A stretch of 60,000 nucleotides of DNA, taken from the NCBI RefSeq assembly GCF_964355755.1, contig NC_092675.1, forward strand, positions 25,214,412-25,274,411. Direction: 5' to 3'. Shown here in pieces: positions 48,206 through 60,000 of the stretch. A program made the position numbers and the translations under genes. This DNA is from Antedon mediterranea (lineage: Eukaryota; Echinodermata; Crinoidea; Comatulida; Antedonidae). Below the pieces are notes generated by a model. It was not told where the DNA came from, did not search any database, and saw only the letters and a list, made by a program, of their open reading frames with translations. Positions within the stretch are counted from its first letter, which is position 1, and each line of letters begins with the position of its first letter.

Positions 48206-50787
48206 GTGAGTGTGACACTATATGAAAGTTAACCAAGTTCATTTTGGGTGTGGTTAACTTTAAACCATCTGTTTATCTGTTTAGAATAACGTCTTAATCA
48301 GCGTTCACTAATTTACTTCAGAAGCCAATGTTTCTGTGATTAATTTGTTTTAATTTTTGTCATTAAAATAGTTGCGTTCTGGGCATTTATTATTGATATT
48401 GATACATGAATATAGAAACTTTAATCTTTTTATGATGATTTTTTTTAATTTTTTCAAATGTCACCAGTCATATCATCATTGTAAAATAATCCATTATATT
48501 CAATATTATTGCTTATAAGATCAATTTTATTTTCTAATCTCAACATTAAATGTTGATAGACTATCTATCAATAGATATCATTGTGATCATTTTTATTTCT
48601 GATCTACACAAATAATATTTTATTTATTTCATAAGCATCCAACAGTGAACATCCAACTTGCCAATAATACAGGATGAATAACTATATTTCGGTATAAGTT
48701 ATCATATAGTATTATAAACTGATTGTCATTTGAAGCTTAGAGAGTGAAGTTGAAAGAGTTAAAAAACTGGCACTAGGTCAGGATTGAACCGTGGACCTTG
48801 GGATTGGAAGGCAAACATGTTAACCACCAAGCTACAGTTCCACTTCATTATTTTCAGCATCATCATTATTATTGACATTTTATCATTAAATGTTGATATC
48901 TATAGAGTAGATACATCCAGCTTTTTATAAACATCTGTCTAATCCACTGTGATCTGCCATTTATAATACATTAATAAGAACATGAAGCGACGGCATAGAA
49001 ATTTGATTTGTTGCTACTTGTTCGCATTCCATTAACGGCACGTGAGAGCAATCATCCGATAAACATGCTTCAAATTCTGTTATGCAATTCCAATTTAAAA
49101 ATTGGGTCGTTGGTGAACTTCTTTATACAAATGAGTCATCCTCGTTTAGCATTTACGATGTTCATTACGTCTGAATACAATTATTTGAAAAGAAATTTGA
49201 ATTTCATTAATTTTGCATTTTATAATTGTTTTAATTAATTTCAACAAATTTGTCTATAATTTTGATTAAATTGCTGGTAAATACTAGTGATTGATGTTGC
49301 CTTGAATCCCATAACCTTAATAAAGACTTCAATCATAATGTTAAGATGGCTGTTATCATAGTTGAAGGTGAAAAGATACAGTAAAACCAGCGAAAAAAAG
49401 AACCCTCAAACTGCTTTTTTTTTCAATCCCTAAAGTGAAAGATAACTAGTAACTCATAACGAAAAGCAGAACTTATGTCCAAATGTAATACTCATGGGGA
49501 ATTAAATTGGGCAATTAGCCCTACATTTGAAATCCCATAGGATTATACATCACTTGTGCTCAACAGCTAACCCTAAAACATGTTATTTTGGGCCACACTG
49601 GCCTATATTCATTGCCCATGAGATTGCACCAGAGCAAGTGATCATCTCATCAAGGAGTTTAGTATGCACACATGTACACTATACCGCAACATGTTGAACA
49701 GTCATGTCTTTTATTTGCTAATATTACAATTTAAAAATAATTTTATATTATAATCATTATTATCATTATTTTAGTTTATAATAACCCAAATGATCATCAT
49801 AATAATATAATTGACAAAAGCAAATATGGAAAGATAAAAAGGGTTAAATAAAACATTCCATGTTAATGTTTTAAAATATCAACTTAATTTTATATTAACT
49901 TCAAATTTAGTTTTCAAGAAAAAAAAAACAAACTTTCATATCATGAAATAATTGTACACGACTGGGGTCTGAGCAGGAATAAAGTAAAATAAAAAATACT
50001 TAAAAATAAATTAGTATTGTTGTTGTGGCGAAAAATGTAAAGATTATTTCACAATCCAATATAACAAATCTCTCGAGATGATGTTACTAGAATGCTATTG
50101 AATTAGCGATAGAATGAAATGTAGATATTAAATTTTATACTGCATTATATGACTCTGGGAGGATTTCATAAGAGGAATATTTGAACGCAATATTATTATA
50201 ATATGAGATATTTTTAGATAATGAAGAAATGAAATAAGATCAATTTGTAAGATTTATGACATTTATGTTTTAAAGCCTTTTTGCGTTTTGATTTATTCTT
50301 ACATGATTACATTTAGAAATGTTTTCATGTATACCAGAATTTGTCTACAAATACTTGATTTTTAGTGAACTGCTATAAAACAAGGCCATATACATAAATA
50401 ATAATAACTGGTACTTGATATAGCACATTATGCTGAAAGCCTCAATGGCTGCAGTTTTGATTTATTGAGCTATAGAGTCGCGTTTGCACAAAAATATCAA
50501 AACAATTGTATTCGATGAGACATTTGTTTTTAACAAGCAATATACCCCTATTTGTTTGTTTAGTGAAAATGTATGCAGAGATTATTGAAGATTATTTAAA
50601 ATGTTTATTTGGCATCTATGTCAAGCTTCTTAAATTTATTATAGCACATTACTTTGTCATCTTTTCCATATTAATGTAAACATCTGACAGATCTGTTGAC
50701 CTTTTAACGATATTTTCTGTTTAAGCATTCATTATTACAAATATGATATGAAATTCTCAGCTGTTTATATCTATCTTGTTATTTCAG
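48206..50787 (+). other. MAST intron
   Basis: 2.6 kb, GTGAGT to tgttatttcag. Contains one SINE (48770-48842). Otherwise AT-rich with no supported feature; the ORF at 49008-49238 starts at a TTG and has no family match. Confidence 0.6.
48770..48842 (-). mobile_element. tRNA-derived SINE head, minus strand
   Basis: Minus strand: gtagcttggtggttaacatg (A box) and GGTTCAATCC (B box, complement of 48781-48790) with tRNA-like spacing of about 35 bases. The sequence around the B box is shared with 28828-28866. Acceptor ends do not pair. Confidence 0.65.
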
Positions 50788-50849
50788 TAAGCATGGAAGG
50801 AAGGTGGCATCACCAGTTCTTCCTAGGGCACACTCACCTGTTTCCCATG
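50788..50849 (+). CDS. MAST: MAST exon encoding SPVLPRAHSPVSH
   Basis: 62 nt between gttatttcag and GTAAGA, entering in phase 2 and leaving in phase 1. It completes Ser, then reads KHGRKVASPVLPRAHSPVSH. This matches the N-R-K-S-L...S-P-x-L-P-R-P-H-S-P-L block of vertebrate MAST, which comes just before the DSPRNFSP and DGRRWSLASLPSSGYGT segments. Those next segments are not found by 60000, so the following exon is beyond the window or I missed it. Confidence 0.88.
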
Positions 50850-51080
50850 GTAAGAACATAATTATGTAATTGTTTAATGATCAAAAAATTTTATCTCAAG
50901 TCTTTACAGCAGAGTAGTGTCAGGCACATTCCCACCCTAGAATCTTAAACAAAAAACCTCAAAGTGGAAGCACATCGTTACTCATCCCTACCCAGGATTT
51001 TGAAGACAAAAAGAGAGCAAAAAGGAAAAGACTAGTATTCCTTACCTCGGAAATGGTCTGAATAAGGAGCTTACTGTATC

Positions 51081-51108
51081 ATCATGGAGGTATAAATACC
51101 TCCATGAT
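51081..51108. repeat. Perfect 13-bp-arm palindrome
   Basis: atcatggaggtat, AA, then atacctccatgat. No mismatch in the arms, which is uncommon for non-MITE DNA. It can form a cruciform or an RNA hairpin. No target duplication was found. Confidence 0.75.
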
Positions 51109-52583
51109 CTATTTAGAGAAATGAATAATCTAGGAAATATTAAAATAGTTCCGTAAAATAGATCTATAAACTTGCCTGACTTTTTATTTCTAACAAAAAG
51201 GAGAAACAATCTCTGTTTTTACAAACATCAGTGCAAACAGGCTCTTGTAACAATATTGCATATATACTTCAGCAACGAATCTATCAACAAAAACGTCACC
51301 AATCCATATTATAATGTATTTTCTTTGTTGTTCCTTTTTTCACTGTAATTAATCTACTGATTATTCTTTATCCAACAATTGTGTGAACAGCGACTGTATG
51401 TTTTGTACATACAGCTAAACTAAGAAAGACATAATAATATTTTTAAAAGAACTTCTAATTTTCATTTATCGATTTAATCTCCCAAAATGTTAACATTTGA
51501 TTGAGTTAATAAGCAGCATGACATTGGCCTTTTGATGATTCATTGCTTTTATGATACCAGCAACAAAGCTTAATATAAAATATTGTCATTTCAAACTACC
51601 ATCACTGTCAACACCATTTATTTTATTATTTGTAATATCTATTTTACATATTGCTTTACGTTTTTACAGGGTGTTCTTTTTTTTCGTAAAAAGTGACACT
51701 TGTAAATGTAAGCAATTGGAGATAAGATTTAGGCTTGGCCTACAGTACTACAGTAGTATAAGATGAATCAGATTTGCTGAGTTAGGCCTATTTACTAGCA
51801 CTTTCATGTTATTAGCTTGTAAAGGGCACTTTATGAAAAGGAGGGGGGCGGAGGTTCTTTAGAACCCACGAACCATCAGGTTAAGGGCTTGAGGAGAACA
51901 AAAAAACAATTAACAATCATTACAGTACATATGATTAGGTTTATGTACCATATAATTTGAAGAACATAAACATTGAACAATATAACATAGAACGGGAAAC
52001 AAATATATTAGATTCATTGACAGGAGAAGCTATTGCTTAATACAGTATCATCATTATTGCCTCGAAAACGTGTGTGTTAAAAGTTGCTAGGTCAAGGCTG
52101 GCGTGATTTGAACAACCATGTGGGACACTGTTTTGATCTCCATCAAATCGTAGGCTTTGGCGTGCTGTCAACAAAACGTAGGCCTGAATGATCCAGCATG
52201 ATGGAAAAAGTTAGATTATTGTTAGCACTGTTTTTTAATGTTATACTTTAGGGATATGCAACTTGAAAGAAATAAGGAAGACTTTATCAAACCCATAGTC
52301 TGGTTTTTACAGAGGGTTTGTTTTATCATAAAATGGAGAAAATAGTCACAAGCTAGACTCGTTTGGCATATTTACATTAGTTCAACTTATGATTTCTAGG
52401 TTGAAAACTTCAAACTCTCCTGGCTATGAGCTTGAGTATAGCTGCCATGGTGGATCAAGTTGAGATAGTTAGAGTACTTAGGCCTACTGTGTTTAGAATG
52501 TTCATTTGAGGAGGAAAAGAATAAATGACTGTATACCAGTAATTCTTTAGATGTTGCATGGATATTGGTTTGAGAATGGAATA

Positions 52584-53033
52584 TGGTTTTATGGAGAGCA
52601 TCATGTTGTCAGTTCTGTATAGGATCCATTATGGATGAGAGAGAAGGATGGCGTTTATCAGATTTTGGATGTTGCATATTGTGTAATAGTAAAGAGTAAT
52701 GACATATAATGGTTTTATGGAGAGAATCAGTTCTGTATAGGATCCATTATGGATCATATGAGAGAGAAGGATGGCGTTGATCAGATTTTGGATGTTGCAT
52801 ATTGTGTATTATTAAAGAGTAATGACATATGGTTTTATGGAGAGCATCATGTTGTCAGTTCTGTATAGGATCCATTATGGGTGGAGAGTAGGATGACGTT
52901 GATCAGGTTTGGATGTTGCATATTGTGTATTATTAAAGAGTAATGACATATGGTTTTATGGAGAGCATCATGTTGTCAGTTCTGTATAGGATCCATTATG
53001 GATGAGAGAGAAGGATGGCGTTGATCAGGTTTT
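52584..53033. repeat. Tandem repeat, ~121-126 bp unit, 3.7 copies
   Basis: Copies start at 52584, 52710, 52830 and 52951 with tggttttatggagag. Each holds tctgtataggatccattatg and ttggatgttgcatattgtgt. Units differ by small insertions or deletions and a few bases (copy 2 lacks catgttgt; copy 3 lacks part of gagagaagg). The last copy is cut short at gatcaggttt. Confidence 0.9.
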
Positions 53034-53317
53034 AGTTCAGGATATTGATGACAGGTGTTACAAAGATATAGTCAGTGATGTTTTTTAAATTGTTCAATAA
53101 AAATGACAACATCCTGTCATATGTAATTTTTTAGAAACCATCCATGTCGGTAATCTAATCATTTTTTGCCTATTTTATTTTCAAAATCAGTTCATTTTAG
53201 TATCATTCTTTTTCCTGACTATTTGGAGCTAAGCCAAGTAGTTAAGTTTATCATATGTTATTATACTAATACAATAAAAGCAGTTCTTGCATTCTTTGGG
53301 GAATTGCTTGGAAATGT

Positions 53318-53400
53318 TTTGATGCTTAACCTTGTGGTCAGAAGTTCAAATCTTCCATGCTGACAGTGACTATTTTCTGCTCTTGGCCTGTTGCAACCCT
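53318..53400 (+). repeat. Possible SINE remnant
   Basis: gtggtcagaagttcaaatct has a B-box-like GTTCAAATC. The upstream A-box region (tgttttgatgcttaacc) is poor. It ends in atgttgac sequence. Confidence 0.3.
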
Positions 53401-53453
53401 AAATTAAATGTTGACTTTGTGTTTGATGTGTTCAGTAACCGTAGCTGAGCAGG

Positions 53454-53818
53454 TATAGCAGGGAAAAATTTCATTTGAAAATTTTGTTTAGCAAAATTGC
53501 TATCAAACTGATTTTTTAATCAAGAAACATAGTTTTGTATTGTATTTTTTGCTACACAATTGTAGAAATGTGTAGCAAAAAGGTTGTTTTGTATAGCTTT
53601 TTGCTATGCTACACCAGGGGAAAATTTCATTTTTAAATTTTGTTTAGCAATATTGCTAATCAAACTGATTTTTTAGTCGAGAAACATAGTTTTGTATTGT
53701 ATTTTTTGCTACAAAAATTTAAAAATCTGTTGCAAAATGGTTGTTTTGTATAGCTTTTTGCTATGCTACACTGGCGAAATTATTCCCTGTACACTGGCGA
53801 AATTATTCCCTGTATAGT
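53454..53818. mobile_element. Internally duplicated element with inverted ends
   Basis: Two direct copies of about 157 bp (53459-53614 and 53615-53771), each from cagggraaaatttcat to gctttttgctatgctacac. A 23-bp unit acactggcgaaattattccc follows twice (53768-53790, 53791-53813). The outer ends tatagcagggaaaaattt and aaattattccctgtata are an imperfect inverted repeat. Within each copy, ttttttgctaca and tgtagcaaaa can pair. Probably a MITE that duplicated internally. Confidence 0.65.
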
Positions 53819-54759
53819 ATAGGAGTATCAGCAATGGTGTATTACGCTTATGAGCACTAACTGGCTAAACATAATAATGTGACCTTATCATAGGCCATGC
53901 CTGGCCTAACCGTAACATAAAGTAATGCGCCACGATACAAATGTGATACTGTATTTCAGAATTTGCTTATGATGATACTGGACAAAATACCAAATGTGGA
54001 GATACAATAAAAAGAATCTGATTCTTCTAGATACTTTTTCAACACTGTGTGTAACCACCAATAGGACAAGCAATCAAGTGTTTTCAAGATATTTAAAATT
54101 CTTTTTAATGACAACTGCTCCAACTTTAACACATTATAGGCCACTTTCTATTATTTGGAGAAAGGCTACAGCAATACAGTAGTAATGTTACTCTATAATA
54201 TAGCAAGTAAAGAATGAAACTATATAAACAGAAAGTTTTGAAAAGTTCTTGTCTAATACACAACTTAATTCAATACAATTGCTATAGAAACTCAGGTTAA
54301 TTTTCGTTTATTCCTTCGGGCCTTCAAAGGGATGTTAAAAAAAATGATAGAATGAGTCACAAGCCAATAAAGGTAAATGGTGAAATTATGAATTTTAATA
54401 TACTGAGCGGAAAACAGTAAAGTATTGTGAAAAACAAGTTGGCGTTTTATATAGTACTGTACTTGCACTCGAGGTAGTCTAGACAGGTATAGAACCAACA
54501 GTTTTAATTTCAATCAATCAATATTTGATAAACTTACTGTATATAGGCCAACACACAGATATTCGGAAGCTTTTTGGTTACAGTATAGATAGTATGTTAG
54601 TTTAAATAATAAAATTGTCACTCTCCAAATTGGCATCTTCCTTTTCAAATATGATCTATGGCTATATAACAAACAGGAAAGGGAAAGTACTGTACGTTTT
54701 GGTAGCAAAGTTTACATGTCAGTAATAATTTCACAATTTGCTGAAATGCCTTTCAGGTG

Positions 54760-54802
54760 TGGAAAGGTCCAAGCCAGTGAATGCATTCTGTAATCCATGA
54801 CT
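54760..54802 (+). CDS. Speculative short terminal exon
   Basis: Acceptor gaaatgcctttcag fits phase 1 after 50849, and the frame reads (G)VERSKPVNAFCNP before TGA. It would end the protein before the kinase domain. No poly(A) signal lies close by. Low support; recorded because acceptor and phase fit. Confidence 0.15.
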
Positions 54803-57080
54803 CAAACCATTGAATTTAAGGAGAGATTGGTACAATTTGAACATATGACACTAGCATTGGAATATAAAAATGACCTGGAGATAATCTGCTTTTACAAATC
54901 AGAATTATCATTATAAGGCCATTCTGGCAAAGTGTGTTTTTATGCATTGAACTTCTGATCGATGGATCAGGAGATTCAGACCAGGGATGTATAACAATTA
55001 TTATTTTTATACCTCTCTGTTCAGACCAACAACTAAATGTATATTTCCATTATAATATATAATTTATTATAATCCGACATTATACTCTACTAAAGTAAAA
55101 TTTATTTGAAATTAACACATTTTACAATCGAGTATCTTAAACTTGACTGTGTCTTCAAATAATCTTCTTAATATTTGATTGGTAGATTCAGTTTTAACTG
55201 GAACTCTACAATATTTCTATCATTACCAGACCTCTAAGTGTAAAAACCCTACTCAGATAACACACATTTAAGGAAATAGGCTGTTCCTATATATACTTAA
55301 TAGTGGTTATAATATTCCACTTTTTTCTACTGGGAATTTCCAGTAATCTCCAGGAATAGTCTAGGAAATAAACTATTAATTCTATTTGAATATCAATTAT
55401 TTTCAAATTGCTAAAAAAAAACCCCAAAACAATACAAATGGGAAATAATTTTATTAATCAGTGCACAGTGGTTTTGAAGTTAATTCCATGTCTGGGGAGA
55501 CAGATAACTTTGATATATTGTGCCATATACATTGTGTACAACCTTTACCCTATGACTGTATTATATGATTGATTTTGTTTGTGTATTCTTATATACTAGT
55601 CGCTACTGATTTGAATAGCTATTACAAATACACCAAACTTTACAATGATGAAATAGAAATAGTCACGCACGTGCATGAGTTTGTGCCACAATCAGTGACA
55701 AAACAACATTTTTTTATTTAGTTTTGACTGAACAATTTATTTTTCCAATTGTTTCTGAATTTTTCTAAATCCATTTACTCTATAATTCTTTTGTTGTTCA
55801 GTCACCCGATAGTTTGGTTATCCGGTGGTATCATTTATCGTACAAGCCTGAATTTGTTGCAAATAATGGTGTAAATTACTTGCACTAATGTACGTTCGAT
55901 CCAAGTGCAAGTTTCTTTTAAAATCTACCCATTATACCTAATCCTGAATAATCTATTTTCTAGACTCAAATTACCTTCCTTGAAAGTAATCTTTCTGAAT
56001 AGGTTGTGGTACATTTGATAGGTCCAATTATCAGCAATATAGATAAATTTGTAATTACTGCTTGTTCAACTGTGAATTCTAAATAGTAGACTTGACAAAA
56101 TTACCTTCCACAGATAATTTTAATTTGGAACATCGCATTGCATTGTTCTTAATGAATAATTTACAGGAATGATAACTCGCTGAATTAATATACATGTTAC
56201 ATATAAAGTCTTATTTTGCTTTTTTTTTTCTGCATTTAAGTCCATCTATAATTCTCCCTAATCAAGTGATATTAAATATCCTTTATAATATGATATGTCA
56301 TCCCATCTTTACAACAGGAAGCATGTTTTTATAATCACTTCATTTCCGTATTTTAATCCAATGATATTTTCAAAACAATACTAATGATTTCCTGTTGACA
56401 CTTTTGTTGTTGTTTTATTATATTTTTGTTGCTTTTTTTACAATATTATTTGAAGGCTTCCGTACTATTGACTAATTAGATATTTAAAACCTTGTCCTAT
56501 TGAAGCCTCCATTTACCCTTCAATTATTTGAAGAAGCCTGTTAAAATGTCAAGATTCTTTTAAGCTATTTTCTTCAAGGGGCGTGCTATCTTTTGCCTAA
56601 AATCCTGACATAGCAAAATAGCAATTTTGTTCAGACCATTTGAGCAGCCTCTTCTTAGTACAGTATAACCAATGGTTTGCTGAATTTTATTCAGTGCTAT
56701 TGTAGTGTATCTCTCCTATTTTACATCTTAGTTGATTACTATCTGAAGATGCACAGTGTGATATTGCAAAAGGGCTCATCAAACTCCTGAGAAAAACAAT
56801 TAGCTTTCATATTAACAGACTTATGTAAAACTAATTACCGTTTATAATACATTCAGTCTCAAAGATAATATTGATTTGCGACTACTCATTTGGGATCTGT
56901 CTTGTGCATTTTCCGTTCTGACAGGGCTTCAATTAAAAACTAATCCCAGATAGAGAATAGGTACTAATATACTATTTATTAAACAATGGAAATAACACAA
57001 AGTCTTTTTGTAAGCGATGAGTACCGACAAGTTATGATAATTGTAGAGGACAGTTATTGATCTACCTTTCTCAAGATATA

Positions 57081-58155
57081 GGCCCTGTTCAGACCCATGG
57101 CGTTAGACCGTTTTAGCGTACAACGTTACTATCAAGGTCACGTTACAAACCGCAGAGAAAAAAACGAGGTGTTCAGACCCATAGCGTACGATTATCGTTA
57201 CAACGGAAGTACGTCATCCAGGTTGTTTCTAGTTGCATATTCATGTGCTCTTACCCACGTGTTTTCATCATTATTTCCACTGTATATAGGCCTAGATCTC
57301 AGCCCTACAATTATGACAAAATTTGCCGTAAATAAAACATACCTCAGCATTTATTTAAGAAAAATATAGTAAAGCCAAATTTCTGTTTCTATTGTTTTTA
57401 TTTTGTAGTAAAAAACATTTTCCCCAGGCTCTTGTGTTACGAAAATAAAGCAGGCCTCGTAATGATGAAGAAAAAAATGATTGTGATTAGTCTATCCAGT
57501 CCAGTCAAAGATATATATTCTTTGGTCCAGTCGGTTGAAAATAACCATTAACTTGCTAATAAAAGGGACACAGCTCCCCTTGTTTGTTTACTGATTTTTT
57601 TAGGAGTTAGGGGGTTTTCAGCATTAAACTTGTCCAGTCTAGTCTGCCTTGTATGAATGAGTGACTTGATGTCCCACGCTAGTTTTTAGCTTGAATGAAA
57701 TGCGTGAATGACTCTAGGCCTAGCTAGGCCTAAAAGCGGACGGGATCGTAGTCCCTATGTTTAAATACAAGGTGCATGTATTTATGTCATTTGTTAGAAA
57801 ATATAATGGTAATCAGTTGATAATAGTTTGTAGCCTTTGTAACAGTTGTATTTGTAGTGTAGTTAGGCCTTATTTATTCTGGCCTTTTTGTTATTGAAAT
57901 CCATCTCACACATTGACGATACAAGATGTCAGCCTAGGTCAAACCTTGTTTCGCGTCATAACAGGAAACGTTCTGATTGGATACAACGTTGACTTACAGT
58001 AGCGTCGTACCCTAAAACGGTACTATCAACCGTTTTCCACTACAACGCTACAACCGTTGTACGACGCGTTGTACGCTAATCCCCAACTGTTCAGACACAC
58101 ATTCTTTTAGCGTCGTACGCTAAAACGGTCTAACGCCATGGGTCTGAACAGGGCC
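57081..58155. mobile_element. 1.07-kb element with perfect 41-bp inverted ends
   Basis: 57081-57121 and 58115-58155 are exact inverted copies, beginning ggccctgttcagacccatgg and running through cgttagaccgttttagcgtac. Just inside, gttcagacccatagcgtacg (57171) and the gtacgacgcgttgtacgct words (58045-58080) repeat the end sequence. Flanks are ATA and TAA, so the target duplication is probably TA or ATA. The ORF 57097-57369 starts in the inverted end and is not a gene; no transposase is seen. Perfect ends suggest recent movement. Confidence 0.88.
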
Positions 58156-58344
58156 TAATAATTGCTTTAAGACTGAGTTTGCCGCAATGTTTTGTTTATT
58201 TTGATTTATTTAATTTGCCAATGGCTATATGAAATATGTGCATAATTTATTATCAGGGAATAGATATTTGTTAAAACTAAGACAGTTGAGAAAAATTATT
58301 CAACTATGCCAAATGACCAATTAAAACTCAATTATATAGCTTGT

Positions 58345-58395
58345 AATATAATCTTATATGATATAATCTTATATAATATAATCTTATATCTTAAG
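58345..58395. repeat. Short tandem repeat, ATATAATCTTAT unit
   Basis: Three to four imperfect copies of a 15-18-bp AT-rich unit. Confidence 0.6.
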
Positions 58396-58824
58396 TAATA
58401 TTATAAAAGTATGCTGAAAAAAGAAATGTTCATTCTTCCCTAGTCTATGTTTTCCTTCATGCAAGCAATATCTAAAATTTGGTTGGAGCAATTTTAGGAA
58501 TATTCATCATGATTTTACGTATTATTCTATTAGAACTGCCTGTTCAGATTTATAAGAATTACATTTGTTCTCTGATATCCCTTTCCTCTCATAATCCCCT
58601 CAGGTAATCTGTTTAAGTAACTACAAATCACTCTAATTTACAAAACCAATTATTTCTACATCCTCATAACTATGGACTGTAGCATAACACATTTTTCAAA
58701 TTTAATTTATTAGGAAAGGATTGTTTTTATTAACCATAAATGTGGTGTTTTAACAAGTGTTAATATCAAAATTAAACAGATTTATTAACAATGACACATA
58801 AATAGAATTGTAGAGGTTGCTTTC

Positions 58825-59180
58825 GACACAGAACTGAATTCAACTCAACTATGTCGATATAAACCTTTGAGAATATGACTTCAACTGATAAAAACTCAAA
58901 ATAATACAAAATATGTTGACATTTAGTTAAGCGCAGTTAAGTTGTATTCAGTTGAAACAGTAGCGACCAGTTAGAATTAGATGTTGAAAAATTAGCACCC
59001 ATCCACACTAGTTCCAAATCAACTATACGAATTGTGTTATGCGTGCAGTATGGTATTCACAATCGGTTCCATGTCAACATAAGTGCTTAAATACTTAGTT
59101 TTAGTTCTGTTTAAAATTCGATTCTTAAAGTAGTTCTTTCAGTTTAGTTGAGTTGTTTGCAGTTCCAGGTTGACATAAAA
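58825..59180. repeat. Possible degenerate inverted-repeat element
   Basis: gaactgaattcaactcaact on the left and agttgagttgtttgcagttc on the right are imperfect inverses, with GC-richer sequence between them (cacccatccacactagttcc). No target duplication is clear. Confidence 0.3.
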
Positions 59181-59619
59181 TCAAAAGAATGAACAAGCAC
59201 AGTACAAGTAGGTACAACAAGCACAGTATATCTATCTATCTTCAACTCTTTTTATTCTCATTGCTTCAATAGCTTAATTTCTCCATTTCCCCCACCATTT
59301 TTCTTGTTATTCTGGTTATCATCTTGTTGTACAAAGGTTGTTCAGCATTTAAGAGGATTGACAAAAAAACAAGACCATATTTAGTATGAATGTTGGTTAT
59401 TATTAGATTAAAAGTCATCTGGCACAGAATTATCGCAAGAAACCCCATAGCTTTATTCTTTGCCAACATTAAAAAACGTTTCATAATAAGTCTTTAAAAT
59501 GAGGAAAAAAATGAATTATGTATATTCTTCTAGTTTTCTTATCATAATTGGACAATGTCAGATTTATGCACTTGTGATTTTGTATCAGAACAGAATTTTT
59601 TTTCAAAACTGCAGTTAGC

Positions 59620-59717
59620 AGTATAGTGCCCAAGTGGTTAAGACTGTAATAACTTGCCATATTAACATTGGCAAGGGTTCGAGCCTCACTCACTCTATGG
59701 TTCTGGTGGTAGAACGA

Positions 59718-59751
<34 letters not shown>

Positions 59752-59860
59752 AGTTTACACATCTAGCTCATGTGAACCTAGTACATCTTTCGAGACAAGT
59801 AGGGGATTAACTCGGTGTACTAGTATATACGCAGCCACTGTCACTTATTAAGGGCCCCTT
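59620..59860 (+). mobile_element. tRNA-derived SINE
   Basis: Head agtgcccaagtggttaagac (A box) and GGTTCGAGCC at 59676-59685 (B box), with tRNA-like spacing and a long variable arm as in Leu/Ser tRNAs. The body cttctcagataaggactata and gtgaacctagtacatctttc continues to about 59860. The 3' body is shared with 46433-46565 and a fragment at 21225. The minus-strand ORF 59481-59693 overlaps it and is spurious. Confidence 0.7.
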
Positions 59861-60000
59861 GATTGTCGACATACGCTCCCTACCCTTTATAAATAAGTTG
59901 AAATATAATAAATTAATAGGTATGGCATAGGAGGAGGTATATGGCACATAAATGTAATTGATTTATTGGTTTTTCTGACTGAATGATTTTTCTTACTGTA

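Larger units (their letters stand above)
8440..60000 (+). other. MAST: Gene locus: MAST-family kinase, 5' part only
   Basis: Coding exons 9697-9987, 38887-39180, 42700-42723, 48177-48205 and 50788-50849 join in frame to about 216 residues. The joined protein contains LLRVRQMLGQSAPSL, then KEFGVTRRGS, then SPVLPRAHSPVSH. These match, in order and spacing, the conserved N-terminus of vertebrate MAST2/4 (LVRMRxQxLGQSAPSL, KELSLPRRGS, SPxLPRPHSPL). MAST proteins are AGC-type Ser/Thr kinases with an N-terminal DUF1908 domain, a kinase domain and a PDZ domain, linked to microtubules and PTEN. None of those three domains lies in this window, because the gene runs off the right edge. What is unusual is a SAM-like domain in the first exon and several candidate alternative first exons. 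Confidence 0.85.
50850..60000 (+). other. MAST intron continuing off the right edge
   Basis: At least 9.1 kb. Contains the palindrome at 51081, the tandem repeat at 52584, the element at 53454, the inverted-repeat element at 57081 and SINEs. The blocks 51110-52580, 53830-54750, 54800-57070 and 58400-59610 hold only AT-rich DNA and decayed repeats. No DSPRNFSP- or WSLASLPSSGYGT-type exon is recognised. Confidence 0.6.

Noticed and set aside
57097-57369. 90-residue ORF starting MALDRFSVQRYY
   Set aside because: It begins inside the 41-bp terminal inverted repeat of the element and continues through non-coding element DNA.

Overview
This window looks like nuclear DNA from an invertebrate animal. 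It is AT-rich, has spliced genes with GT-AG introns from about 0.5 to 29 kb, and is full of short MITEs, tRNA-derived SINE pieces, LINE 3' tails and recurring 'taggcctac'-type words. That style is typical of echinoderms or a close deuterostome relative. This is an inference from sequence character and the species is not identified. There is no sign of bacterial, plasmid or viral organisation.

Only two genes can be supported. (1) At 625-2617 (+) lie the last three coding exons of a PP2C-like (PPM-family) phosphatase, closest in my judgement to the CG9801-type group. The metal-binding Asp positions appear to be kept, although the classical DGHGG motif is altered. Its 5' end lies in unresolved sequence at 1-624 or off the window. 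(2) From about 8.5 kb to the right edge, on the same strand, is the 5' part of a very long MAST-family (microtubule-associated Ser/Thr kinase) gene. Confident coding exons are 9697-9987, 38887-39180, 42700-42723 (a 24-nt microexon), 48177-48205 and 50788-50849. They join in phase and give the MAST N-terminal signature around GQSAPSL, RRGS and LPRAHSPVS. The kinase and PDZ exons lie beyond position 60000.

The most interesting feature is how the MAST gene begins. The first coding exon (9697-9987) encodes a SAM-like domain, and its acidic end runs smoothly into the acidic start of the exon at 38887. The 28.9 kb intron between them and the introns that follow contain further short ATG-started open segments, each ending at a splice donor in phase 0: 13456-13497, 15151-15285, 30903-30950, 33180-33254, 35731-35820 and 44591-44638. 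Phase 0 is the only phase that fits the next MAST exon. I read these as candidate alternative first exons, which would give a family of MAST proteins differing at the N-terminus. The two 16-codon candidates resemble the very short N-termini of vertebrate MAST1/3. A SAM-MAST fusion is not an arrangement I know from vertebrates.

Layout: 1-2617 PP2C-like gene; 2618-8440 3'UTR, MITEs, LINE tails and two unrecognised small ORFs; 8440-8945 probable promoter/5'UTR region; 9697-50849 MAST exons spread among repeats; 50850-60000 further MAST intron with a ~120-bp tandem repeat, a duplicated inverted element, a 1.07-kb element with perfect 41-bp terminal inverted repeats, and a SINE at the right edge. 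Repeats annotated elsewhere include two copies of a TTA-flanked MITE (2800, 17523), an 881-bp Harbinger-like element (24483), an 818-bp element with TA flanks (26914) and a TTAA-flanked piggyBac-like MITE (45915).
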